Positions 8,582 to 17,695 of a stretch of 64,000 nucleotides of DNA are shown piece by piece. The notes below the pieces were generated by a model that did not search any database, was not told where the DNA came from, and saw only the letters and a list, made by a program, of their open reading frames with translations. The position numbers and the translations under genes were made by a program. Source of the DNA: a virus; IMG/VR virus record IMGVR_UViG_3300032163_000005, positions 30,024 to 94,023 of that record; one strand, 5' to 3'. Each line of letters starts with the position of its first letter. Positions within the stretch are counted from its first letter, which is position 1.

Positions 8582-10296
8582 TACTTCTTGCCTGTCGGCA
8601 TTGTGGTGCCGTCGTCGAGCGGGGCGTCTGCGCGCGCTTCGACGTAGTTGATCCCACTGAGATCAATTGAGACGCCTTCATCGATATCCCACGTCACGCT
8701 CATCTGTTTCAAACGGAAGACACGCTGAAACCCTGCATTCGTGTAGGCCTTTGCTGCCTTCTCCGCGAAGTCTTGCGTGTACCCAATCGATTTGAGCCGC
8801 GTGATCGTGCGTTGTGCGTTCGAGAGATCATCTTCAATGACGCCTTGAACAGTGTAGGGACCACGATCGATGATGATTTTGAAGTTGTCGCCAAACTTCA
8901 TGTCGAGCAAATCAGGATCAGACGCGTCGCCTCCGAAACTCGACATGTTCTTGGTCTTGAGCTGAATGAGGAGCTCGTTACGAAAGACGTTGTTGTAATA
9001 GTCCTCCGCAATGCGCTTGAGTGTCGGTTCGTCTTTGACGCCCGCTACGAGAACCACTTTCCAATGCTGTTCTCCCGCGCCACCAGGCAGAGGATGTGTG
9101 GGACGATCCTTCTTCTCAGGGAATCGCGCTACCAGCGTTTTCTTTCGTCCTGGAAAGGAGCATCGACACTCAATGCCCTTTGCTTCTTGATGCGTGTACT
9201 TGTGGCTCACCTTCATCTCTGAGATGTTGCGACCCCACACGAACGTCCGAACGTCGTAAGCGCCACTCTCTCGAATACGAGGAAAATAGGGATCACCCTC
9301 TCGCGGCGTTGCTCGCCCATCGAGAAGCGACGTCGCACGTTGGATGATGATGTGCAGATCCTCGACACGGATCGTGTGGCCGGTCATCTTGACCACAACA
9401 TCGAGGTAATCCCACACGGTGTTATCGTCACCGCCCCCGCCCTGACTCGGGGGTCCTAGGTTGGCATCGTGCGCAGCATTGTTGAGCACATCTTTGAGAA
9501 CAGGAATTTTTGAACGTTCGAGCTCCGCAGGCCGATACTCCACCGTCATGCCAGCAAGCTGAGGAAACTGCTTCAGGTATTCCGCGATGGCTTCATCGAT
9601 CGGCTTTTTGATGTCGATCTTTCCACCCATGGGCTGTTGTTGCTTCAAGAGAAGTCGCGTGTAGTCCGTACATTTGAGACTGATGATGGGTTCATCGTCC
9701 GTCCAGCTCATCTCCCACTCATCGACCCATCCTCGAAATCGGCGGTTTGATCGAATCACCCCGCGTTGGTCACGGAATGTGTCTTGAATGAGATTCATCG
9801 GAATGTGCGCGCCTTCGGTCGTCTCGCCTTGGATTCCTCTCGCGAATTCATTCGCGGGGATGGTGCCTAGGTAGAAGTCAACCGCGCACGACCGGATGAT
9901 GCGTGGATCAAGCGGCATGTCGAGCCACTTGATCTCAAGATCAAGCTGGTCTCCATTCTGGATCCCATTGACATGCCATGTGGCTTTCTTCGGGATGATG
10001 CCTTGGATGTCGCTCGTGAGCTCGTCGATACTCGTGGTGCCCACAGATGTCTTGGTCGTGGGTGTCGTGGGACCTGCGAGCAAGAATCGTTTGACGCCTG
10101 TTGGCGCGCTTGGATCATCCACAACCTTGAGTGCACCACGTGGGTCCTTGTTGCCCTTGATTTGTGTGATGGGCTTGAGGTCTCGAATCTTCGCGATATC
10201 TGCCGATCCACTGTATTTGAATTCGTCAAAGCGAATCGCAAGCGTGACGCGTGCACTCGGATAAAGGGTCTGTGGTTCGTACTCAAGCGGCGGCAT
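8581..10296 (-). CDS. Baseplate hub protein (gpD/gp27-like)
   Basis: 571 aa. Features of the late-control/gpD family: beta-barrel segments, a region built around VDFYLGTIPANEFARG and RRFRGWVDEWEMSWTDDEP, then LKCTDYTRLLLKQ, and a later DYLDVVVKMTGHTIRVEDLHIII segment. Hub proteins form the trimeric platform between tube and spike. It sits between the LysM-containing tail protein and the spike gene. A Gly-rich insertion near residue 290 is unusual. Confidence 0.8.
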   Translation of the reverse strand: MPPLEYEPQTLYPSARVTLAIRFDEFKYSGSADIAKIRDLKPITQIKGNKDPRGALKVVDDPSAPTGVKRFLLAGPTTPTTKTSVGTTSIDELTSDIQGIIPKKATWHVNGIQNGDQLDLEIKWLDMPLDPRIIRSCAVDFYLGTIPANEFARGIQGETTEGAHIPMNLIQDTFRDQRGVIRSNRRFRGWVDEWEMSWTDDEPIISLKCTDYTRLLLKQQQPMGGKIDIKKPIDEAIAEYLKQFPQLAGMTVEYRPAELERSKIPVLKDVLNNAAHDANLGPPSQGGGGDDNTVWDYLDVVVKMTGHTIRVEDLHIIIQRATSLLDGRATPREGDPYFPRIRESGAYDVRTFVWGRNISEMKVSHKYTHQEAKGIECRCSFPGRKKTLVARFPEKKDRPTHPLPGGAGEQHWKVVLVAGVKDEPTLKRIAEDYYNNVFRNELLIQLKTKNMSSFGGDASDPDLLDMKFGDNFKIIIDRGPYTVQGVIEDDLSNAQRTITRLKSIGYTQDFAEKAAKAYTNAGFQRVFRLKQMSVTWDIDEGVSIDLSGINYVEARADAPLDDGTTMPTGKK

Positions 10297-10305
10297 CGCA
10301 CCAAT

Positions 10306-11604
10306 CTAGAGCGAACTGGGGTGATTGCCGAGTGCTGGGATGATGAGCACAGCACCAGGCAGAAATGATGGCTGGTAAAGCGGAAGCTTGTTCGCTCGAA
10401 GGATGTCGGATCCGTGGTCGGGCGTCTTGTAATACTGAATCGAGACCTTCTGAGGTGTGTCGCCTTCATGGCAAACATGGACGCCGAGAACCTGTCCCGC
10501 CCGCGTCGTTTGCGACTCTTGGACCGAGATGACGGGAGCTCCTCCACGCTGCACGAGTGGAGCTCGAAGACGAAGCGCCAGATCTCGCGAAGATTCGGCT
10601 GTGAGTCGTGCTTGCTCGGCAACAGACGCGAAATAACGATTCGCTCGAAGCAGTGATGCCACGCGCGTCTTGTTGGCTTGAACCTCGGGTGGTTGTCGCC
10701 CAAGCGTATCGATCAAGTTGATCGCGATGGACTGCGTGTTTTTCGCAAGATTGATGAAGCTGCCCGTGATGGCCGCTGGCTGCGTTCGAAACGTGTTGAT
10801 GACTGAGCCAAGCTGTTTGATCTGCGAGACGTTCTGTTGGATCTGCCGATTGAACGAATTGACGGCTTGAAGTGGTGCGTTGGCGAGGGCTTCGAATTGC
10901 CCAAGCGAGAATTTGACTGCGCTTTTTCGAACGTCTTTTTTCGCCTTCACGATCGATGACTCAAGCGCGAAATTGATGCCTGCTGCGTTCACAAGAAGTG
11001 CGTTCGAGGCTGCATCGAGATCTTCATCCGATCGAACGCTGACCACGCGGTCTTGAGTGCCGCCACGTGATGCCCAGTTGAATTCAACAGTCCATCCAAT
11101 GTCCGTGTGACGGATGAATGAAAAGTGCGCGTTCTTGATCAGGCCTTCGCGAAGGATCTGCGTGTTCTTGAGTTGAGAAAACCCGCTTGCGCTGTTTCCT
11201 TGGCCTTCGTTCGCATTGACAGACCACGTCACGCGAAGCCGAATACCTGAACGACCAATGAGCTCGAACGCCTCTCGGAGGCCTTGTGGATCGATGATTG
11301 AAACTTCGGCGCCTTGATCGTTGGTGAACCGACATGGGGTTCTGCTGAGACGCGTACGACGCCAATCGCCTTGCCACGTGGAAGGGAGCTCGCGTGGTCC
11401 TAGGTTTTGCTGCGTCGCCTCAACGGGGTTACCTGGATACCATGTGGTGATGACGTTGTTTTCGAAGGCCCACTCCGAGCCCATGAAAGGAAGCCCCGAT
11501 CCCAAGAGCACGATGCGACGTGGCTTCTTTCCCGGTCCTGCAGGACCAGTCTCCTCGATGATCAACGTAGAGTCGTAACCGAGGGTTGTTGGATCGAAGG
11601 GCAC
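10306..11604 (-). CDS. Tail/baseplate protein with C-terminal LysM-like domain
   Basis: 432 aa. The N-terminal 200 residues are beta-rich; the middle (about 200-330) is a long helical region; the C-terminal 55 residues (VHVCHEGDTPQKVSIQYY, then ILRANKL and PGAVLIIPAL) match a LysM-type fold. The arrangement resembles XkdP/gp53-like proteins that join the tape measure end to the hub. The order tape measure, this gene, hub, spike agrees. Overlap spacing to neighbours is 3-10 nt. Confidence 0.75.
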   Translation of the reverse strand: MPFDPTTLGYDSTLIIEETGPAGPGKKPRRIVLLGSGLPFMGSEWAFENNVITTWYPGNPVEATQQNLGPRELPSTWQGDWRRTRLSRTPCRFTNDQGAEVSIIDPQGLREAFELIGRSGIRLRVTWSVNANEGQGNSASGFSQLKNTQILREGLIKNAHFSFIRHTDIGWTVEFNWASRGGTQDRVVSVRSDEDLDAASNALLVNAAGINFALESSIVKAKKDVRKSAVKFSLGQFEALANAPLQAVNSFNRQIQQNVSQIKQLGSVINTFRTQPAAITGSFINLAKNTQSIAINLIDTLGRQPPEVQANKTRVASLLRANRYFASVAEQARLTAESSRDLALRLRAPLVQRGGAPVISVQESQTTRAGQVLGVHVCHEGDTPQKVSIQYYKTPDHGSDILRANKLPLYQPSFLPGAVLIIPALGNHPSSL

Positions 11605-11607
11605 GAA

Positions 11608-11814
11608 TCACGCTCCGCGTTCCAACATACTCCGCGCCCACAACTTGAGGGGGTTGGGCTTGCCGCCCTTCACGTTGGGCGCATCCTGACCGGAAGGTGA
11701 GAGGCTTTCGGATTCGTCCTCCAAATCGCTTGGAGAGACGTCTTCATCGAGGGGTTGTCGCGCTCCGCTACGGGGGTTCAGAGCCGTTTTGCCGATCATG
11801 GTGGGCATTGCCAT
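11608..11814 (-). CDS. Small hypothetical tail-module protein
   Basis: 68 aa, acidic and Ser/Pro-rich in the middle, ending in PNPLKLWARSMLERGA. The stop lies 3 nt before the next ATG and the start 21 nt after the tape measure stop. The C-terminal LKLWAR resembles the K-x-W-A motif seen in other small proteins of this phage. Likely disordered; function unknown. Confidence 0.6.
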   Translation of the reverse strand: MAMPTMIGKTALNPRSGARQPLDEDVSPSDLEDESESLSPSGQDAPNVKGGKPNPLKLWARSMLERGA

Positions 11815-11835
11815 ACCCCAAAGCTATCACGTGCC

Positions 11836-13653
11836 CTATGTTGACGTGCGCGCTCCCAGTCGGGCAAGACCGTGTTGCGCGATATCGGTTCGGAACACGA
11901 TGGCCACACGCTCTGGATCTTCGTCTTTGAAATCCTGATTCACATTGATCGAGCCTGTGAAGGTCTGATTGATGTTGGGAGTTTTTCCGATGGGAAGTTT
12001 TGCCTTGGTCGCTTCCGTGCGGCTCGTTTCAACCTGTTCGGCGATGTTGCTCAAACCAAGGGAATTAAGCTTGGCGATGAACGCATCAAGACCTCCCTTG
12101 ACAACATTGTCGCCGCCTTTGACCAATGCATCTTTGAGCTTTTCGCTTCCGTCCAGAAATGTTGCAGCCGCTTTCATGGATTCCGCATCATTGAAGCCGG
12201 ATGCTTCCTCCCATGCTTTGGAAAATGCTGTTGCATTGCCGCCGATCGCCGCACGAGCTTGGGCATTAACGTCTTCCATAATCATCGCGTGATTTTTCAT
12301 CGCGAATTGCATGTCCTTGTCGAAGTCTTCGAGAGCTCCACCTGCATCTGCATAGGCAGCGCGCGCAGATACAACTCCCGCTTTTTTCTCAAACCCAACG
12401 GCACCCTCTTTTGAGCGTACCCCTGCCATCGCAGCTTCTTTGCCTTTGGATAGTGCCTCTTGTTGTGCAGCGGCCTTCCCACCCTCTCCGAGCTTCGAAG
12501 CCTTATCAATCACCGATCCCAAAAAACTGCCCGCTTGCTGAACGCCTTTCACGGTCAGCAACATCACGTCTTTCATGGCCCTAGCAACATCTCTAAAAGA
12601 TTTCGCAAGAAGACCGCGATTGTCATAGATGTATTGAAACGTTGTTCGAAGATCGGCCATTGGTCCTGTCGTGGCGTTCATTTCAATCGCCATACTTTTC
12701 GCGATGCCCATGAGCTCGTCAACAAATGGACCTGCAGCTTTGACTCCGAGAGCCATCGTGTTACCGAAATTCACCGCAATGCTTCCAAGAAGCGCGTGAT
12801 TGTCCTGCAACCATCCATGAACTTTGCCCATAACCGGACCGATGGCTTTGACAATCGGAGCGCCTGCAGCCGCGGCTAGCCGATCAACGAAGAGCTCCAT
12901 TCCCTTGGTCATCTCTCCAATACCAAGAGGAACATCCTTCATCTTTTTACCCATTGCAGCGACAGCCTTTTCCGCCAACTTCATCTGAGCTTCTGGCGAC
13001 ATCTTTTGCATCTGTTGCGCGACAGATTTGGCGTTGCCCTTGAGGAGATGAGTTGCTGAAATCATTCCGACGATTGGATTTTTCGCACGGATGATTCCCA
13101 TCTCAATGGCTTCGAAAGCTTCGGAGATTCCCTCGGCGCCTTGTGGAATGGCGCGACCTGCCGACGCCATGGCTTCTGTGAGCTCGACCGCTTGATCAAT
13201 GGTCTTTCCACCACGTTCAATCACGTTAGTAAATGTCGCCATCATCGCATCTCGAGTTTGTCCCGATGCAAAGGCAACGCTCTCGAGTTGATCTTGAAGA
13301 TCGCCAGCAACGTCCTTCATGTCTTTGAAGGACGTTCCGGACTCATCAAGCAAAGTCAACGTTCCGGCAAGCGCTTTGACTTGAGCAGCGCTCTCCATGT
13401 ACGCGCTTGCAGCGCCAGTCGCGGCACCGATCATTACTGAGCCAGCGGCTACCGCTGCACCTGCGGCAACACCTAATCCGAGCTTCGCGGCGTCACCAAC
13501 TCCACCCCAAATCTTTTTTCCTTCGAGAACGCCGCCATGCCATTTCTTCTGGCTCTTGTTGACATTGGAGATTCCATCTCTGAGCTTTTCAGTCTCCTTC
13601 TTTGCATTGGAGTCAATGACGAGCCGAACGTGAACTTCTGCAGCTTCAGTCAT
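11836..13653 (-). CDS. Tail tape measure protein
   Basis: 605 aa, starting at an ATG preceded by GGAGGAGCG and overlapping the chaperone extension stop. Charged coiled-coil N-terminus, a long hydrophobic Gly/Ala segment (about residues 57-86), a second hydrophobic stretch and alternating amphipathic helices are typical of tape measure proteins, which set tail length and help DNA passage. Position directly after the frameshifted chaperone pair is diagnostic. It is short for the class, which would predict a short contractile tail or a tape measure completed by other proteins. Confidence 0.88.
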   Translation of the reverse strand: MTEAAEVHVRLVIDSNAKKETEKLRDGISNVNKSQKKWHGGVLEGKKIWGGVGDAAKLGLGVAAGAAVAAGSVMIGAATGAASAYMESAAQVKALAGTLTLLDESGTSFKDMKDVAGDLQDQLESVAFASGQTRDAMMATFTNVIERGGKTIDQAVELTEAMASAGRAIPQGAEGISEAFEAIEMGIIRAKNPIVGMISATHLLKGNAKSVAQQMQKMSPEAQMKLAEKAVAAMGKKMKDVPLGIGEMTKGMELFVDRLAAAAGAPIVKAIGPVMGKVHGWLQDNHALLGSIAVNFGNTMALGVKAAGPFVDELMGIAKSMAIEMNATTGPMADLRTTFQYIYDNRGLLAKSFRDVARAMKDVMLLTVKGVQQAGSFLGSVIDKASKLGEGGKAAAQQEALSKGKEAAMAGVRSKEGAVGFEKKAGVVSARAAYADAGGALEDFDKDMQFAMKNHAMIMEDVNAQARAAIGGNATAFSKAWEEASGFNDAESMKAAATFLDGSEKLKDALVKGGDNVVKGGLDAFIAKLNSLGLSNIAEQVETSRTEATKAKLPIGKTPNINQTFTGSINVNQDFKDEDPERVAIVFRTDIAQHGLARLGARTST

Positions 13654-13949
13654 CGCTCCTCCATCAATACATTCTCTTCAGAGACCAATTTCGCAATGAA
13701 ATTCGTTGCCTCAATGAGATCGGTGACTGGGAGATTAGCCCACTGCGTCCACGATTGTCTGCCGTAGCGCGCGCAAAACGCTTTCTGTTTCCTACGTGTA
13801 TTCAAAAGCGCAACGGGATCGATTGCGACTCGCAAATGCCACGACGCATCACTCCACGACTCACACCACGCACCAAAAACAGGCGATGAAAGAAGATCGC
13901 GCTTAGTTACTCGGCCGGCATTGAGATCGTTGAAGTGATGCAATTGGAG
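13650..13949 (-). CDS. Tail assembly chaperone, frameshift extension (gpT-like)
   Basis: About 99 codons in the -1 frame relative to the upstream chaperone, reached by slippage at 13949-13955. It would give a fusion of roughly 259 aa with the 160 codons before the slip. The free-standing ORF starts only at a TTG (13943) without a good ribosome site, so fusion expression is favoured. The extension is Trp-rich (SWSDASWHLRV, RQSWTQWANLPV). Its stop overlaps the tape measure start, matching the gpG-gpGT arrangement of lambda. Confidence 0.8.
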   Translation of the reverse strand, partial: LQLHHFNDLNAGRVTKRDLLSSPVFGAWCESWSDASWHLRVAIDPVALLNTRRKQKAFCARYGRQSWTQWANLPVTDLIEATNFIAKLVSEENVLMEER

Positions 13950-14428
13950 AAAAAATCAAGTTGATCATCATCGGGCAACGTGTGGGCCTTGATGTAGTAA
14001 TGAATGACGAGCTTTCTACACGCGCTTCCAATTTCATCCCAGAATGCGCTGATGTTCGCACCCATACCAGGGGTCATGGTCCAATTGACACGCTGCCCAT
14101 CGATGTAGCGAATGCATTGCTTCGCCATCTCGTGAACCATACGACGATCATCTCCACGTGCACGTTGCGCCGCTTGATGCTCTTCGAGCTCCGTGAGTTG
14201 CCAACACACAATTTGGCGTTCACCCTTTTCAGGAGCAAGTGTCCATGAAGGACGAAATCGCATGATGACGATCTTCCGACCTGGTGGCGCTTTCATCTGA
14301 GCAGGTGTGACAAACCACTCAGGTATGACGTTACTCGTATCTTTCGTTAGAGCGGTTCCCATCCGTTCGAGAGGCGATTCCTCTTCCGGCATGTCCGCTT
14401 GCCCGTTCTCTTCGACTTGTTCGACCAT
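13907..14428 (-). CDS. Tail assembly chaperone (gpG-like)
   Basis: 173 aa. Acidic N-terminus followed by a helical domain; it ends shortly after the slippery site in the zero frame. Chaperones of this class coat the tape measure protein during tail assembly and are absent from the mature virion. The pair with the -1 extension and the following tape measure supports the call more than sequence similarity does. Confidence 0.8.
   Translation of the reverse strand: MVEQVEENGQADMPEEESPLERMGTALTKDTSNVIPEWFVTPAQMKAPPGRKIVIMRFRPSWTLAPEKGERQIVCWQLTELEEHQAAQRARGDDRRMVHEMAKQCIRYIDGQRVNWTMTPGMGANISAFWDEIGSACRKLVIHYYIKAHTLPDDDQLDFFSNCITSTISMPAE
13949..13955 (-). promoter_or_regulatory. Programmed -1 frameshift slippery site
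   Basis: On the minus strand the heptamer is T TTT TTC in the correct X XXY YYZ phase of the upstream frame (GAT TTT TTC). Slipping one base back continues into the 13650-13949 frame without a stop. Both ORFs overlap here, immediately before the tape measure gene. This is the expected site and geometry for tail chaperone frameshifting. Confidence 0.85.
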
Positions 14429-14518
14429 GAGTCCCTCCGTAGCGAAGGAACCTTATCATGCACGTTTTCGATGAGGGCCTTTCTTCCGAATGGGCTGCGT
14501 GAACGCTCGTTCGATTAA

Positions 14519-14540
14519 CCAACCAACAGCACTCGGTTGG
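14519..14540 (-). terminator. Terminator-like hairpin after the tail tube gene
   Basis: CCAACC (14519-14524) and GGTTGG (14535-14540) form a 6-bp stem with a 10-nt loop, in the 120-bp gap between tube stop and chaperone start. On the minus strand it is followed by TTAATC, only a weak T-run. It may attenuate transcription after the highly expressed sheath-tube pair. No gene is seen in this gap. Confidence 0.4.
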
Positions 14541-14548
14541 GTTGTTGA

Positions 14549-14989
14549 CTAACTAGAAGTGGCTATGGCCCTTTCACATTCGAAGTCGAGCTTGACCGAG
14601 ACGTACTCGGCGCGATCCGGGAAGTCGTGTGGAATCTCCCCAAACTTCACGTCCGCAAACAAGAAGGTCGGCGTCTGTCCGTTTGGGAACGAGAGGACCG
14701 ACGTGATGTTGAAGATGACGTCGGGTGTGTTTCGTTGCGCTCGATCAAGGATCGCTTGCTCGAATGCGATGAATTCTTGGTTATGGAGGTGAAGCTCCAT
14801 CGAACCCTTCACGCCCTTGTAGATCTCATCTTTGCGTTCTGACTTCTCACCAAGGTAACCCTGAGACTGAATCTCGAGTTGATGTGCGAAGTTGAAGTTT
14901 CGAACATCCACGAGTGAGGCTTCGAGAGCCCCATCTCGAACGATGAGCACAGAAGTTTCTTGTCCTCGAATCCTACTCTCAGCAGCCAT
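14549..14989 (-). CDS. Tail tube protein
   Basis: 146 aa, the usual size for myovirus tube proteins. Beta-rich with the pattern of a tube-forming fold (SLVDVRNFNFAHQLEI, YLGEKSERKDEIYKGVKGS, VSVKLDFECERAIA). It polymerises as hexameric rings inside the sheath. It directly follows the sheath gene, the canonical order. Confidence 0.85.
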   Translation of the reverse strand: MAAESRIRGQETSVLIVRDGALEASLVDVRNFNFAHQLEIQSQGYLGEKSERKDEIYKGVKGSMELHLHNQEFIAFEQAILDRAQRNTPDVIFNITSVLSFPNGQTPTFLFADVKFGEIPHDFPDRAEYVSVKLDFECERAIATSS

Positions 14990-15010
14990 TGATGACCTCT
15001 TATCCTCGGT

Positions 15011-15033
15011 TCTAGTGCATCTACAACACTAGA
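15011..15033 (-). other. Hairpin between sheath and tube genes
   Basis: TCTAGTG (15011-15017) and CACTAGA (15027-15033) form a 7-bp perfect stem with a 9-nt loop, three bases after the sheath stop. There is no T-run. It could protect the sheath message or tune the sheath-to-tube ratio. Confidence 0.4.
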
Positions 15034-15036
15034 TGA

Positions 15037-17613
15037 TTAGGCCGCTTGGGGCAGTTGTTCTGTGACCGTGACCGATTCACCAATCTGCGTCTCGAGCACG
15101 AGTGCATCGATGGATGAGAGCGTCCTCACCTTGATGATGAGTCGGAATATGCCGAGCGCCAACGTGTCTGGCGTGTTGCCGCTCTTGGGATCAAGCGTGT
15201 AGCCCGCAATCCGTTGAAACGCCGGATTGTTTGCCGAGAGCAAGCTGTCGAGGAACCCACGAAACTCCGACGTGATGGCTTGGCGCCTTTGGAAGGTGTT
15301 GAGCTTCTTTCCGAATGCTCGGCCCCTTCGTGCAAGCGTGTCCTGGATGAAATCTGCCATACGACGACGCGCGATGTTGCGGAGCTGAGGGAAGGTTCCC
15401 GGATCAACACTCGTGACGCCGCTCTGGAAGATGAGAACGCCATCATCAATGCGTGGTGCACAGATACCGTTTGCTCGGAACAGCTTGTAGTCGTCCACCG
15501 TGTAGTTGGCTGCGTTGGACGAGCTCTCGAGCGCAACAACCGCCGAGGTGAACGATGTGAGCTGGCCGGGGTTCTCTTCCGGCGCGAGCTGACTAAGGAT
15601 CGACGCAAGGAAGCCGTCTGAACCGAGGTCCACAAGACCATCAGCAGTGAAGCCTGCACCACCGCTGAGACCCCGCCGCGCGATAAGCGGAACGAGGGAT
15701 CGGACGCCTGGATACGTGTAAACAACACGTTGATCGCGATACGCGCCCACGCCCGGTTCCGCCACACGCGAGAGTGCTTGCGCTCGAGATGTCCCAAGTG
15801 GTGGTCGGACCATTCCCATTCGCCCAAAGAGATTGCTCGATGCGCTGAGCACATTCTCTCGAACCTTGCGACGAAGCGCGTTCGACTGACGTGCGCTGTA
15901 GATGATGTTCGCTTCGCGTGAAGGCTGTTGTGGATCAAGCGTGGCATCTAGAGCCGTCGCGTACTGCGAATCGATGGCCGCTTCGGAGAGCGCCGCGGTG
16001 ATGAGTTGCGGATTGACGACGTCGAAGCTCCCGAGGTCGGGTGGTTGATCCACCACAACGATGGTGCCTGCTGTTCCTGAAAGCCCCGATCCATCATCGA
16101 GTGCATGACGAACCTTGACCGAGAACGGTCCGGCATTCGCGGTGTAGACCGATCCGATGAGCGTCGGAGCATCGAACCGAAGCGTTTGCATCGTGACGAA
16201 GACGCGCGTGTTGAGCGCATTACGAACGACCGTTCCCGCGGGAATGTTGCCCGCCACGATCGCTGGAACGCTGATGGTCTGAACGATGAGCCCAAGGTCA
16301 GAGAGGACCGAAGCGGGAGCTCCGACCACGCGAACCTGTCCGCCATTCTTCCGACCGCGGAGAAGCATGTGAGTGGCATCGAGCGATGTTGCCATCGTGA
16401 AGCCCGCCGCCGTGTTGATGTTCGCGATGACGGTTGCTTGGGATTGCGCCGCTGCGATCGTCACGTTGAAGTTGGCTTCATCATCCACGCCAAGCGAGAG
16501 CACACCCGTTCCAACAGTCGGGAATGTCTGCGCTGTTGATCGAAGGTTTGCGATGCCATCGTTCGATCCTTCTTGCGTGGCAACGAATCCAAGAGCCGTC
16601 GCTGTCGTGGCCGGTCCCACTTCGATGTAGTCGCCCGAGGCCACGAAGTTTTTGCTGACGCGAAGACGGCCCGAGGAATCTTGTTCGACGGTCGTTCCTG
16701 TGATCGCTGCCTCAACGATCACCTTGATCTCATTGAAGACGACTGCATCGATGTCCGACACATTGCCTGTGCCTGCGGTCGTGGCGAGCGTGAGATTGAG
16801 CGCTGTGAGAACGCTGGCCGTGCCTGCGACGATGCGCACTTGACTGCCCGTTCCGCGCCGAATGGCCGTGAACGTGATGATGTTGCCGCCACCATCCGAC
16901 GCAAACGTGAAGCCTGCATACGCGTTAATGCGCGCGATGACCTGCAGTTTTGTCTGATCCGCTGCGAGAAACGTCACGATGAAGTTGGCCGCCGAGTCGT
17001 ACCCGAGCGTGAGTGTTTCACCACCCGTGAAGAGTGTTGGGTAGACGCCCGCACCGCTGTTGACCGTTGCAGCCGTCGCGCTGAATGTCGCGCTCACTGG
17101 GCCAGCGCCAATGTCGAGAGCAAGAACTTGCGCGGGTTCGAGGTTGTACGCGAACGATGCAAGCCCTGTTACGAACGCGCGTCGTTGAAACTCGACAGCT
17201 CCCACACTCGTGTCCACGCGAAGACAGAGGAGCCTCTTGAACTTCTTTCCGTTGAGCTGAACGAACGCATTGCCGTTCCAGAATTCATCAACAAGAGCTC
17301 CGTCTACGCGACGCTTCCGCGCTGATGGGTTGTTGCCTGGTACACCGCCGTAACGGTATCCGAGCTCCCCAAGGGAGTTGACGAAGTCGGTCGTCCCTGT
17401 TGGTTCGACCATGCGGACGTTGTTGTCCATCCCGTTGGCGTTCCCGCCCGTCGCAAACTCGCCATCTTCGTACTCGCCAGCACAAATGACGGTCCCCGTT
17501 CCGACGCCGGAGATGGACGCAGGAGGGTCCAAATCCAGAATATTTACGGACTCAATTTCGAGAAAGACCTCGTTTCCTGGGTCCGAAAGGAACCTTCTTA
17601 AAAAAACACTCAT
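15037..17613 (-). CDS. Contractile tail sheath protein
   Basis: 858 aa. Contains the sheath pattern: N-terminal strand, GEYEDGEFATGGNANG and TDFVNSLGELGYRYGG, a large inserted beta domain repeat (two to three copies of a unit with GVDDEANFNVTIAAAQSQAT-like strands, about residues 165-440), and the conserved C-terminal region (RNIARRRMADFIQDTLA, FLDSLLSANN). Sheath contraction drives the tube through the envelope. The long inserted domains make it bigger than P2 or T4 sheath and probably decorate the outer tail surface. Confidence 0.92.
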   Translation of the reverse strand: MSVFLRRFLSDPGNEVFLEIESVNILDLDPPASISGVGTGTVICAGEYEDGEFATGGNANGMDNNVRMVEPTGTTDFVNSLGELGYRYGGVPGNNPSARKRRVDGALVDEFWNGNAFVQLNGKKFKRLLCLRVDTSVGAVEFQRRAFVTGLASFAYNLEPAQVLALDIGAGPVSATFSATAATVNSGAGVYPTLFTGGETLTLGYDSAANFIVTFLAADQTKLQVIARINAYAGFTFASDGGGNIITFTAIRRGTGSQVRIVAGTASVLTALNLTLATTAGTGNVSDIDAVVFNEIKVIVEAAITGTTVEQDSSGRLRVSKNFVASGDYIEVGPATTATALGFVATQEGSNDGIANLRSTAQTFPTVGTGVLSLGVDDEANFNVTIAAAQSQATVIANINTAAGFTMATSLDATHMLLRGRKNGGQVRVVGAPASVLSDLGLIVQTISVPAIVAGNIPAGTVVRNALNTRVFVTMQTLRFDAPTLIGSVYTANAGPFSVKVRHALDDGSGLSGTAGTIVVVDQPPDLGSFDVVNPQLITAALSEAAIDSQYATALDATLDPQQPSREANIIYSARQSNALRRKVRENVLSASSNLFGRMGMVRPPLGTSRAQALSRVAEPGVGAYRDQRVVYTYPGVRSLVPLIARRGLSGGAGFTADGLVDLGSDGFLASILSQLAPEENPGQLTSFTSAVVALESSSNAANYTVDDYKLFRANGICAPRIDDGVLIFQSGVTSVDPGTFPQLRNIARRRMADFIQDTLARRGRAFGKKLNTFQRRQAITSEFRGFLDSLLSANNPAFQRIAGYTLDPKSGNTPDTLALGIFRLIIKVRTLSSIDALVLETQIGESVTVTEQLPQAA

Positions 17614-17630
17614 GTGGATCTCTCCCTAGA

Positions 17631-17651
17631 CGACGAAACGCGGTTTCGTCG
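17631..17651 (-). promoter_or_regulatory. Perfect hairpin in the sheath leader
   Basis: CGACGAAAC and GTTTCGTCG form a 9-bp perfect stem with a 3-nt GCG loop, ending 17 bp before the sheath ATG at 17613. There is no T-run. It may stabilise the 5' end of the sheath message or mark a processing site. The rest of the 82-bp gap shows nothing else clear. Confidence 0.5.
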
Positions 17652-17695
17652 AAAGGTACACGTGCTTGGGGGATTGCGGCAATGATCGCGATTCG

